14,414 nucleotides of DNA from 13-1-40CM-64-14 sp036393975. GTDB taxonomy: Bacteria; Sysuimicrobiota; Sysuimicrobiia; Sysuimicrobiales; Kaftiobacteriaceae. Shown here piece after piece: positions 7,639 to 14,188 of this stretch. A model generated the notes under the pieces. It did no database searches, had not been told where the DNA came from, and saw only the letters and a program-made list of their open reading frames with translations. The stretch's first letter is position 1. Each line of letters starts with the position of its first letter. The stretch is taken from contig DASWFZ010000014.1 of NCBI GenBank assembly GCA_036393975.1, positions 1 through 14,414 of the forward strand, in the 5' to 3' direction. The position numbers and the translations under genes were made by a program.

Positions 7639-8667
7639 TTAGTGCTCCGGAATCACGGCGACCTTGACGGCCTCACCGTGGCGCAGGAGCTCGATCCCCT
7701 GGGCGATGTCGCGCAGGGGCAGGCGGTGGGTGACGAGTCGGGGAAAGTCGACCCGTCCGGATTCGAGCAGCTGCGTGGCCAGCGGGAAGGTGCCGCGGGC
7801 GATATACGTCCCCAGAATTTGCAGTTCATACTTTGTGACGTCGTACTGCTTCACGACGGGTCGCGCCTGCTCGTGCATCCCGAACAGCACTACCCGACCG
7901 CCCTTGCGCACGCACCGCAGCGCGTCCTCCAGCAACGTTCCCACGGCGTCGACGACGATATCCGCGCCGAGTCCCGTCCGCACTCGCACCGCAGCTGGGA
8001 GGTCCTCCTCGCGCGGATTGATGATCACGTCAGCCCCGCACGCGCGCGCGTGGCGGGCTCGGTAGGAAGCGACCTCGGCCACGAGGACCTGCGCCGCCCC
8101 CGCCGCGCGAAAGAGCAGGGTGAAGAGCAACCCGATCGGACCGGCGCCCAAAACCAACACCGTTTCCCCCGGCAGGATGCTGGCCTTGCGCGCCCCATTC
8201 AGGACATCGGCCAGCGGTTCGGCTAGGGCGGCGACTTCGGTGGGCACGTCCGCAGAAATCCGATAGACCGCCCGCGCGGGGACTACGCTAAACGGCGCGA
8301 AGCCTCCGTCGCGGACAATCCCAATGCCACTCATGCGGTCACACAGGTTGGTCAGCCCGCGCTGGCAGTAGGCACAACTCCCGCACCAGACGCTGGGGTC
8401 CACCACGACCCGGTCGTGCGGCCGGACGTGCTCCACACCGTCTCCGCAGGCAAGGACGTCGGCTACGTACTCATGTCCTAACACGATCCCTGGTGAGGCC
8501 GGATGCTCTGGGGGCACGGCGAGGATATGGACGTCGGTTCCGCAGATGCCCGCCGCCCGCACAGCCAAGAGGACGTCGTCAGAGGCGCGAACCTCCGGGA
8601 CCGGAACCTCCCGCACCACGAGGCGGCCTTCGCCCTCAAACACGGCGGCCGGCATCTTGCGCGTCAT
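7639..8667 (-). CDS. Zinc-dependent medium-chain dehydrogenase, sorbitol/threonine dehydrogenase-like
   Basis: This 342-residue MDR-superfamily enzyme should oxidise a sugar or cyclitol secondary alcohol with NAD(P). The catalytic zinc region shows GICGTD with Cys42 and GHEY with His65-Glu66. The structural zinc lobe has Cys95, Cys98, Cys101 and Cys109. The Rossmann nucleotide-binding motif GAGPIG is at 174-179. The ATG at 8667 has AAGGAGG 8 bases upstream. It lies 31 bases after the first dehydrogenase gene and directly before the ATPase. It is clearly a different MDR subgroup from its neighbour, so simple duplication is unlikely. Possible roles include oxidation of an inositol isomer or of a downstream sugar acid. 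The precise substrate cannot be told from the sequence. Confidence 0.92.
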   Translation of the reverse strand: MTRKMPAAVFEGEGRLVVREVPVPEVRASDDVLLAVRAAGICGTDVHILAVPPEHPASPGIVLGHEYVADVLACGDGVEHVRPHDRVVVDPSVWCGSCAYCQRGLTNLCDRMSGIGIVRDGGFAPFSVVPARAVYRISADVPTEVAALAEPLADVLNGARKASILPGETVLVLGAGPIGLLFTLLFRAAGAAQVLVAEVASYRARHARACGADVIINPREEDLPAAVRVRTGLGADIVVDAVGTLLEDALRCVRKGGRVVLFGMHEQARPVVKQYDVTKYELQILGTYIARGTFPLATQLLESGRVDFPRLVTHRLPLRDIAQGIELLRHGEAVKVAVIPEH

Positions 8668-8698
8668 GGCGCGGTCCTCCTTTCCAAGTCCTGGCTAG

Positions 8699-9868
8699 CT
8701 AGGCGCGGATCATGATCTTGCCGTCCTCACGCTTCGTCGCCTTCTTGATCGCTTCCACCCCTTGAGCCAGAGGAAAGCGGCTGGTGATGATCGGCGTGAG
8801 GTCAATGCGTCCGGCGGCCATCAGCTTGATGACGTTCGGAAAGTTCCCATACCCGGAGTGCCCCTGCGCGCCAAAAATCTGCGCGGCGTGGGTCTGGAAG
8901 GCTTCGAGGTAGATCGGCGTGCGCTCGGCGGCGCGCCCGATCATCACGATCTTGCCGCCGACCGCGAGCGCGGCTTCCATCTCCGGAATCGTCCGGGTCG
9001 GGGCGCCCGCGGCCTCCACGTGCATGGCCGCGCCTTCGCCATCCGTCAGCTCCATGATGGCGTGACGCGGGGCGCTCCCCTGGCGCTGCAACTCGACCGG
9101 ATTGAGGACGACATCGGCGCCGACCTTCTTGGCCAATTCGGTGCGCGTCGGGGAGACCTCAAAGGCGATAATCTTCGCCGCCCCGGCGGCCCGGGCCAGC
9201 GCGATGGCCGCGAACCCGATGGGCCCCGTACCAAAGACGGTGACGTGGCCGCCGGGTTTGAAGCCCTCGGCGCGGGTGAACATTGCATTGTACGCGACGC
9301 TGGTCGGCTCGCACAGAGCGCCCGCCTCATAGCCGCGGTCGGCGCTCCCGTAGCGCTCAGCCAACGCGTTGATCTTCCAGCAGTACTTGGCATTGACAGT
9401 GATGAGGTCCGCTTGCGCGCCGTTGATGGTGAAACCGATCTCCTCCAGCCGGACGCACTGGTTGGGGTAGCCGTTGCGGCAGGGGGTACACTCCCCGCAC
9501 CAGATCATCTCCTCGCAGGTCACCATGTCCCCCCGTTTCAGTTCCCGCACTGCTTTGCCGACCTCGAGGACTTCACCTGAGAACTCATGGCCGATGACCA
9601 CGGGAAACCGCGTCAGCCCGGGGTACACCATGTAGCCGTCCCGGTCCGTCTCGTAGAAGTGCACGTCGGATCCGCAGATCCCACAGGCGCGGGGGCGGAG
9701 AAGCACATCGGCGGGCCCCGGTGCGGGATCCGGCACGGTCTCGAGCACCGCCTGTGGGCGGCGCCACACGCTGCTCCCCGTGATTGCCTTATGCGTCGAG
9801 CGCTCCCACTCGGTGACCTTATAATCCGGGCGCGGATCCCACTCTGCCTGTACGACCAATCCCTTCAT
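8699..9868 (-). CDS. Zinc-dependent dehydrogenase, scyllo-inosose 3-dehydrogenase-like (IolM-like)
   Basis: This 389-residue MDR enzyme is longer than usual at its N-terminus, with about 35 residues (MKGLVVQAEW onward) before the conserved VLETVPDP segment. CGICGSD carries catalytic Cys65, and GHEF supplies His94-Glu95. Structural-zinc Cys residues are 124, 127, 130 and 138, and the Rossmann motif GTGPIG follows. The extended N-terminus and the DVHFYETDRDGYMVYPGL segment resemble the Thermotoga-type scyllo-inosose 3-dehydrogenase family, which makes a diketo-inositol. That match is from memory and needs a search. The ATG at 9868 has GGAGGAG 9 bases upstream; an upstream extension to 9982 has non-protein-like sequence and was rejected. 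It is the first gene of the carbohydrate operon. Confidence 0.88.
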   Translation of the reverse strand: MKGLVVQAEWDPRPDYKVTEWERSTHKAITGSSVWRRPQAVLETVPDPAPGPADVLLRPRACGICGSDVHFYETDRDGYMVYPGLTRFPVVIGHEFSGEVLEVGKAVRELKRGDMVTCEEMIWCGECTPCRNGYPNQCVRLEEIGFTINGAQADLITVNAKYCWKINALAERYGSADRGYEAGALCEPTSVAYNAMFTRAEGFKPGGHVTVFGTGPIGFAAIALARAAGAAKIIAFEVSPTRTELAKKVGADVVLNPVELQRQGSAPRHAIMELTDGEGAAMHVEAAGAPTRTIPEMEAALAVGGKIVMIGRAAERTPIYLEAFQTHAAQIFGAQGHSGYGNFPNVIKLMAAGRIDLTPIITSRFPLAQGVEAIKKATKREDGKIMIRA

Positions 9869-9882
9869 GCTTGCGCTCCTCC

Positions 9883-9898
9883 TGCGGATAACTCCGCA
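9883..9898. promoter_or_regulatory. Perfect inverted repeat ahead of the carbohydrate operon (possible operator)
   Basis: TGCGGA and TCCGCA form perfect 6-base arms around a 4-base centre. The element ends five bases before the GGAGGAG core region and 14 bases before the first dehydrogenase ATG. It could be a repressor operator or an RNA hairpin touching the ribosome binding site. No second copy was noticed elsewhere in the window and no regulator gene is present, so the role is unproven. Confidence 0.35.
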
Positions 9899-9922
9899 TG
9901 ACGTTTGTGCCCCACACGATTC

Positions 9923-9954
9923 AGGGTACCATCCCTTGGGACCTTCGGCACCCT
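9923..9954 (-). other. Inverted repeat between acpS and the carbohydrate operon
   Basis: Read on the minus strand, AGGGTGCC pairs with GGTACCCT (8 pairs, one G-T), enclosing 16 bases that can fold further through TCCC/GGGA. It sits about 40 bases after the acpS stop. It could end the acpS transcript, but no run of U follows, so it is not a standard intrinsic terminator. It may instead belong to the leader of the carbohydrate operon. The remainder of the 125-base gap holds no gene. Confidence 0.3.
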
Positions 9955-9993
9955 CCGCGTCTGGCGGCCGCGGGCTCGTCAAGTTTCGGGGAA

Positions 9994-10383
9994 TCAGACA
10001 GGCGGAGCCACCGCAACGGCACTGGCGAAGGCAAGATCGCGCGTGTGGGACAGGGAAATGAGCACGACCGCGATCCCCTGCCGCTCGGCGGCGCGTTTCG
10101 CTCCCCCGCGCAAGGTGACCGTGGGCTTGCCGAGCGGGTCATTGAGGATCTCAATCTCGCGCCAGGCCATGGCGCGCCACCCCAGACCGAGCGCTTTCAT
10201 GACAGCTTCTTTGGCCGCAAACCGCGCGGCCAAACGAATGCCTCGTGCATGGGGAGGTCTGGCCCGCTCGTCTTCGGCGACCGTGAACAGACGCGTCACG
10301 AACGCATCTCCCCAGCGGTCGAGCGCTTGCTCGATCCTCCGCACCTCGACGATGTCGATCCCCACTCCTCGGACGTCAGTCAT
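9994..10383 (-). CDS. acpS: Holo-[acyl-carrier-protein] synthase
   Basis: AcpS transfers 4'-phosphopantetheine from coenzyme A to a serine of apo-ACP, activating fatty-acid synthesis in the cytoplasm. The 129-residue protein has the family's usual length. It opens with GVGIDIVEVRRIE, in which Asp10 is the Mg2+ ligand. FAAKEAVMKALG at 55-66 carries the second metal ligand Glu59 and Lys63. A C-terminal SLSHTRDLAFASAVA segment is typical. The ATG at 10383 was chosen because the family fold starts there; an upstream extension to 10470 is Arg-rich and unlike the family. Its ribosome binding site is weak. It follows the Trm112-like gene by 64 bases and ends in TGA. Confidence is high. Confidence 0.96.
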   Translation of the reverse strand: MTDVRGVGIDIVEVRRIEQALDRWGDAFVTRLFTVAEDERARPPHARGIRLAARFAAKEAVMKALGLGWRAMAWREIEILNDPLGKPTVTLRGGAKRAAERQGIAVVLISLSHTRDLAFASAVAVAPPV

Positions 10384-10447
10384 GCGAGATCGACCACCGC
10401 GACCCCGGTGCGAGCAGGCGACCACTGACCGGCGCTTCGGTACCCGG

Positions 10448-10621
10448 TCACGCCGGCAACTCCGCTTCATCGATGAGCATGACGGGAATCCCTTCGCGGA
10501 TTGGATAGCGGCGGCCGCACTTCGAGCACACGATCCGATCGCCCTGCAAGCTGACCGGTGCTTTATCCAGCGGACACGCGAGGATCTCCAACAATTCCTG
10601 GTCGATCAGCGGATGCTCCAC
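10448..10621 (-). CDS. Trm112-family (YcaR/UPF0434-like) small zinc-ribbon protein
   Basis: This protein of about 57 residues carries the Trm112-like pattern LLEILACPLDKAPV, then CSKCGRRYPIREGIPVML. The likely zinc ligands are Cys16, Cys32 and Cys35; the fourth position is Asp19 (CPLD), a common variant in this family. Bacterial members are small and poorly characterised; the eukaryotic and archaeal relatives activate methyltransferases. The start is chosen at GTG 10621, preceded by GGAGAG at 7 bases. A TTG at 10636 would add five residues but lacks a well-placed ribosome binding site. A 7-bp hairpin lies upstream at 10668-10688. The gene is 64 bases before acpS and probably co-transcribed with it. 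Confidence 0.85.
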   Translation of the reverse strand: MEHPLIDQELLEILACPLDKAPVSLQGDRIVCSKCGRRYPIREGIPVMLIDEAELPA

Positions 10622-10667
10622 CTGCGCACTCTCCAAAAGGACTGGGTCTTGATCCTCAAATATTCGC

Positions 10668-10688
10668 GCGGGAGCTCACGACTCCCGC
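10668..10688 (-). other. Hairpin in the leader of the Trm112-like gene
   Basis: GCGGGAG and CTCCCGC form a perfect 7-bp stem around a 7-base loop, about 47 bases before the Trm112-like start. On the minus strand it is followed by GCGAATATTTG, which is AT-richer but not a U-run. It may be a weak terminator from DoxX read-through or a leader structure. Function unknown. Confidence 0.3.
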
Positions 10689-10758
10689 AACAAATCGGCG
10701 CAATGAGCTGACCACGGGAAAGCCCGCACCGGTAAGAGATTCCCCTGCCCCTGAAAGT

Positions 10759-10790
10759 GAAAGAGGGCGGCGACCCCGCCACCCTCTTTC
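10759..10790 (-). terminator. Terminator-like hairpin after the DoxX gene
   Basis: GAAAGAGGG pairs perfectly with CCCTCTTTC (9 bp). After one mismatch, an inner GGCG/CGCC stem (4 bp) closes on a 4-base loop. It lies 39 bases past the DoxX stop. Following bases on the minus strand are ACTTTCAGG, only modestly U-rich, so termination may be partial. This is the strongest simple terminator-like hairpin between genes in the window. Confidence 0.6.
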
Positions 10791-10829
10791 AGAAGAAATC
10801 GCGCTGTGCGTCGCGACTACGCGCTAGCG

Positions 10830-11267
10830 TCAGGCCGTCCTGCGCCGAGCCTGCACCATGGGCAAGAACGTCTGCACGGTGATGGCGCCCGGCCCCAGAA
10901 CATACACGCCGATCGCCATGCACAGTAGCAGAAAGTCCAACTCCCACCCGATGCCCCGTGAGGCCATGAATGCGACGCCCCGCGCCATCTTGAGGCCCAG
11001 GATCGTGATGATCCGCTCCCCGGCGAGCGCCCCCGCGGCGTACTTAGTCTGGATCCCTGCGATGAGGGCCAGACCTCCAAAGACCTCAACGAGGGCGAAG
11101 ATCCAGGCGAAAAACAACGGCGCCGGGAAGTGTTGGGCGTGCAAGTATCGAGAGAAAGTTAACGGTCCGGCGCCTGCAAAGAGCTTAGGGTAGCCGTGCA
11201 GAAGGAACGTGAGCCCGGCACCCACCCGTAGGATAAATAGAGCCCAGTCCTCCATCGTCGCTCGCAT
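10830..11267 (-). CDS. DoxX family integral membrane protein
   Basis: This 145-residue protein has four hydrophobic segments and the DoxX-family opening ALFILRVGAGLTFLLHGYPKLF. Later spans begin near FFAWIFALVEVFGGLALI and in the C-terminal FLLLCMAIGVYVLGPGA region. DoxX-like proteins are small inner-membrane proteins; some are quinone-linked thiosulfate or sulfide oxidation subunits, many have unknown roles, and one actinobacterial set links them to redox stress. The ATG at 11267 has GGAGG upstream with a 10-base spacer. It stands alone after a 202-base gap and before a terminator-like hairpin. The MerB-like gene lies upstream on the same strand; a shared metal or thiol stress role is only speculation. 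It ends in TGA. Confidence 0.88.
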   Translation of the reverse strand: MRATMEDWALFILRVGAGLTFLLHGYPKLFAGAGPLTFSRYLHAQHFPAPLFFAWIFALVEVFGGLALIAGIQTKYAAGALAGERIITILGLKMARGVAFMASRGIGWELDFLLLCMAIGVYVLGPGAITVQTFLPMVQARRRTA

Positions 11268-11353
11268 AATCCAATCACCTCCGCGAGGAGAAGTGTGTTC
11301 GCAAGCACCAACTGCCTAGGGTCTAACCGAGCGGCTGCACATTCGTTACGACT

Positions 11354-11395
11354 GCGACGGGAATTCCCCCTCAGGCAGCATTCGTCCCCCGTCGC
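11354..11395 (-). other. Inverted repeat in the MerB-like/DoxX gap
   Basis: GCGACGGG and CCCGTCGC (8 bp, perfect) flank 26 bases inside the 202-base gap at 11268-11469. No U-run follows on the minus strand. It may end the glmS/MerB-like transcript inefficiently or stabilise it. I see no gene or clear promoter elsewhere in this gap, although a DoxX promoter is expected here. Confidence 0.3.
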
Positions 11396-11469
11396 TACAA
11401 ACCCCTTGCCCGTTCCGCCCCAGAACCAGTCACGCTCCAGACCTTGCCCGGCATCGCCCGGAAATACTC

Positions 11470-12159
11470 CTACGCGGGCGGACGCACATTCCAGAACGGC
11501 CCCGTGAGGCCTGCGGCGGCCAGCGCTACCTCCGTTTCATCGACCGTTTTGCGCCGCCAGAGCGGGTTCCTGCGATCCGGACTGTACCAGGCCTGGGCCA
11601 GGTGCCACTGCTGATCGAGTGTCAGAATGGCCCCCTGTTCCATCTTCCAGACCTTGCACCAGCGATCGACATGCTCTTCCGACCGGAAGAGCAACATGGT
11701 CTTTCAGTTGAAGACGATGTCGTCCCACCAGCGCCGGGCGGGTAGGGCGTAGTGGGCCACACCGTGGCCGGAGTGCAACGCCTGGGAGACAATCCGCAGC
11801 TCCATCGGCGCGCCACAGTCGCCACAGGAGGTCTTGATACGGGCATCGCGGCCTCGCATCGCTACCGTGCCCATCGCATCCCAGATGCAATTGCCGTAGC
11901 AGGCGTAGTCCTCGAACTCGACCAGAAACGGCGTCGGGACAGCGGAAAAGGGGTTCGCCATCAGGATCTCGCCGCTGTCGGGCGCAAGGACGAAGACCCG
12001 GCCTGCCGCCAGCCGCTGGAAGGAGGCGGCAATCTGTTGGGGAGATGTGTCCAGTCCGTCCGCGGTGGCCGCGAGGGTAGGCGGCGTCCCGCGGCGCAGC
12101 GTGACATCGTAAACCAGTCTGCGAACACGACGATCTAAATCGTCCGTGGACTGGTTCAT
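11470..12159 (-). CDS. MerB-like organomercurial lyase family protein, candidate selenoprotein (in-frame TGA read as Sec152)
   Basis: One frame of 229 residues is interrupted only by TGA at 11704-11706 (codon 152). An N-terminal winged-helix-like part (about 5-70) is followed by the MerB catalytic core. Cys91-x-x-Asp94 matches MerB Cys96/Asp99, and Cys112 in KTSCGDCGAP matches Cys117. The TGA aligns with catalytic, mercury-binding Cys159, eight residues before the Ser of FRS (FAS in MerB). The frame continues with homologous sequence, MLLFRSEEHVDRWC and a GLTGPFW tail, to a TAG. A hairpin resembling a bacterial SECIS follows the TGA. MerB cleaves carbon-mercury bonds, but this divergent subfamily's substrate is untested. 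The gene starts 17 bases after glmS with a weak GAGG site. Stopping at TGA would leave 151 residues without the third active-site position. A nonsense mutation or sequencing error is the alternative. Confidence 0.8.
11672..11706 (-). promoter_or_regulatory. Candidate bacterial SECIS hairpin directly after the in-frame TGA
   Basis: TGA occupies 11706-11704 on the minus strand. Ten bases later TGCTCTTCC (11693-11685) pairs perfectly with GGAAGAGCA (11680-11672) around loop GGTC (11684-11681). The loop starts after 19 bases from the TGA. In E. coli fdhF, from memory, the SelB-binding loop is also GGUC and starts after 18 bases. Both the spacing and the loop G-U pair fit bacterial SECIS rules. 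No bulged U is visible in the 9-bp stem, which differs from E. coli. The stem also codes LLFRSEEH, so amino-acid constraint may contribute to it. Confidence 0.7.
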
Positions 12160-12176
12160 GCCACCCTCGTCGGCGT

Positions 12177-14120
12177 CTATTCGACCGTCACGCTTTTCGC
12201 CAGATTTCGCGGCTGGTCGATGTCATTCCCCCGTGCGCGCGCCACGTGGTAGGCAAATAGCTGCAAGGGGATAATCGCCAGGACCGGGGCCAGAGCATCC
12301 TCGGTGTCCGGAATGCGCAGCACCACTTCCGCGTGCTTGGTGATCTCCTTATCGCTATCGTACGCCACAGCGATCACCAGACCGCCGCGCGCTTTCACCT
12401 CTTGGATGTTGGACACGGTTTTCTCGTACACGGCCCGCTGCGTCACCAAGGCAAACACTGGCACCCGGGGGGTGACCAGGGCCAGCGTCCCGTGCTTGAG
12501 CTCGCCTGCGGCCAGTGCGTCGCAATGCAGATAGGAGATCTCCTTCAGCTTCAAGGAGCCCTCCATGGCCACCGCGTAGTCCAACCCGCGCCCAATGAAA
12601 AACATGTGCTCCCGATCGGCCAAGCGCTGGGCGAGCGCTGCCACCTCGGGTTCGCGGTGCAAGACCTCCTGCGCCTTCGTGGGCAGGGCCTTCAGTCCCG
12701 CAATAATTTCCTGCACCCGATGGCGCGTCAGGGTTCCGCGCCGCCGGCCCAGGTCGAGAGCTAACATCTGGAGGGCGATGAGCATCGTGAGATACGCCTT
12801 GCTGCTGGCTACCGCGATCTCCGGCCCGGCCCGAATGAATAAGACGTCGTCTGCTTCGCGGCTGAGCGTACTCCCCACCACGTTCGTGATCGCGGCCACC
12901 CGGGCGCCTCGCCGCCGTGCTTCGCGCATGGCTGCCAGCGTGTCCGCCGTTTCCCCGGACTGGCTGATGGCAATCGCCAGTGCATCGGAACCGATCAACG
13001 GCTCGCGGTAGCGCAGCTCCGAGGCCAATTCGACCTCGACCGGCATCTGCGCCCAATGTTCAAACAACCAGCGGCCCACCAGACCAGCGTGGTACGCGGT
13101 GCCGCAGGCCGTGATCCAGATCTTGCGCATCTGGGTGATGAAATCCGGCGGGTACGCTACCCCGTCGAGTTCGGGGGCGTCCGCGGCATCCAGTCGTCCC
13201 ATCATGGTCTCCTGCAACGCCCGCGGCTGCTCGCAGATCTCCTTGAGCATGAAGTGCGGGTAGCCACCTTTTTCCGCCATCGCGGCATCCCAGGTGATGC
13301 GCTCCGGCCGGCGGGCAATGGGAGTGCCATCCAGCAGCTGCACCGTGGCCCCGGCCGAAGTGAGCACGGCCATCTCGCTATCCTCGATGATCACTACGTC
13401 GCGTGTATAGGGCAGGATCGCAGGAATGTCAGAGGCTAAGATCGTCTCTCCCTTCCCGAGGCCAATGATCAGCGGACTGATCTGGCGGACCGCCACGATG
13501 CGATCCGGCTGGTCGCTGCACATCACCACGATGGCATACGCGCCTTCCGTGTGCCCCACGGCGCGGCGCACAGCGTCCTCCAGCGGAATCATCGTCGATG
13601 GCGCCGCGCCGGGGCGCCGATCCTGTGTCTGTGTGCCGGTGCGCCGTCCGTCGGCTGCCGTGCGCGCCGTTGGGGAGGGCCCTGTGGGGTGGGTCGGCTG
13701 CCCATAGAGCTCCTCTTCAATGAGGTGCGCCAACACTTCGGTATCCGTATCCGACCGAAACGTATGACCCCGAGCGGAGAGCTCCTCCTTCAACTGCAGG
13801 AAGTTCTCGATGATGCCGTTGTGGATCACGACGACGCGGCCGGATTCATCGCTGTGGGGGTGCGCGTTTACATCGGTCGGCAATCCATGAGTGGCCCAGC
13901 GGGTATGACCAATGCCGACTGTCCCACCGAGAGACGTATCCCCCGCCGTCAGCTTTTCCAGCTGTGACAGCTTGCCAGCCGTCTTGCGCACGTCGATATG
14001 CCCATTGTTTAAGATCGCCACGCCCGCCGAGTCATACCCCCGATACTCCAACCGGCGCAAGCCATCGATCAAGATGGGCAGGGCGCGTCGTGGCCCGATA
14101 TAGCCTAGAATGCCGCACAT
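12177..14120 (-). CDS. glmS: Glutamine-fructose-6-phosphate aminotransferase (isomerizing)
   Basis: GlmS makes glucosamine-6-phosphate from fructose-6-phosphate and glutamine, the first step to UDP-GlcNAc and cell-wall precursors. The ATG at 14120 gives MCGILGYIG, so Cys2 becomes the N-terminal glutaminase nucleophile; GGGAGG lies upstream at a normal distance. Glutaminase motifs are RLEYRGYDSAG (23-33), GHTRWATHG (71-79), HNGIIEN (100-106) and SDTDTEV (123-129). The first SIS domain includes WITACGTAYHAG (335-346), the second FIGRGLDYAVAMEGSLKLKE, and the C-terminus is the typical PRNLAKSVTVE. At 647 residues it is about 35-40 longer than E. coli GlmS. The excess is a Pro/Thr/Arg-rich stretch at about 140-176, where related enzymes have a short link. 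Active-site motifs are intact, so it should be functional. Confidence 0.97.
   Translation of the reverse strand: MCGILGYIGPRRALPILIDGLRRLEYRGYDSAGVAILNNGHIDVRKTAGKLSQLEKLTAGDTSLGGTVGIGHTRWATHGLPTDVNAHPHSDESGRVVVIHNGIIENFLQLKEELSARGHTFRSDTDTEVLAHLIEEELYGQPTHPTGPSPTARTAADGRRTGTQTQDRRPGAAPSTMIPLEDAVRRAVGHTEGAYAIVVMCSDQPDRIVAVRQISPLIIGLGKGETILASDIPAILPYTRDVVIIEDSEMAVLTSAGATVQLLDGTPIARRPERITWDAAMAEKGGYPHFMLKEICEQPRALQETMMGRLDAADAPELDGVAYPPDFITQMRKIWITACGTAYHAGLVGRWLFEHWAQMPVEVELASELRYREPLIGSDALAIAISQSGETADTLAAMREARRRGARVAAITNVVGSTLSREADDVLFIRAGPEIAVASSKAYLTMLIALQMLALDLGRRRGTLTRHRVQEIIAGLKALPTKAQEVLHREPEVAALAQRLADREHMFFIGRGLDYAVAMEGSLKLKEISYLHCDALAAGELKHGTLALVTPRVPVFALVTQRAVYEKTVSNIQEVKARGGLVIAVAYDSDKEITKHAEVVLRIPDTEDALAPVLAIIPLQLFAYHVARARGNDIDQPRNLAKSVTVE
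13596..13697 (-). other. Low-complexity insertion inside the GlmS glutaminase domain
   Basis: Residues about 142-175 of GlmS, between EEELYGQ and MIPLEDAVRRA, are dominated by Pro, Thr, Arg, Gly and Ala. They have no resemblance to the conserved enzyme, are in frame and lack stops. They look like a disordered surface loop rather than a domain or intein, since no splicing motifs are present. Confidence 0.7.
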
Positions 14121-14153
14121 AGTGTCCTCCCGTCGCGCATCAAAGCGCACAAA

Positions 14154-14182
14154 AGTCTAAGAATCAAATGGGTATGTGGAAA
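14154..14182 (-). promoter_or_regulatory. Possible sigma-70-type promoter for glmS
   Basis: On the minus strand TTTCCA (14182-14177) and TAGACT (14159-14154) are separated by 17 bases, each matching four of six consensus positions. Transcription would start about 25 bases before the glmS ATG, leaving the hairpin-rich region upstream of the transcript. The match is weak and the host's promoter preferences are unknown. Confidence 0.25.
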
Positions 14183-14188
14183 TGCGCT

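Noticed and set aside
9869..9982. N-terminal extension of the first dehydrogenase
   Set aside because: The extra 38 residues do not resemble protein of this family and would cover the ribosome binding site and palindrome before the ATG at 9868.
10384..10470. N-terminal extension of acpS
   Set aside because: The added 29 residues are Arg-rich and unlike the family. The conserved start GVGIDIVEV follows the ATG at 10383 directly.
9905..10711. Plus-strand frame of 268 codons
   Set aside because: It runs antisense across acpS and the Trm112-like gene, and the translation is Arg-rich without motifs.
11470..11697. A separate small gene of 75 codons starting MLLFRSEEH
   Set aside because: It has no ribosome binding site, its ATG lies next to the hairpin, and its sequence is the C-terminal part of the MerB-like protein in the same frame as the upstream part. 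It is better read as a continuation after TGA.
11470..12159. Simple pseudogene by nonsense mutation
   Set aside because: Possible, but there is only one lesion, it falls exactly on the catalytic Cys position, the frame after it is intact, and a SECIS-like hairpin follows. Recoding is the better explanation, though not proven.
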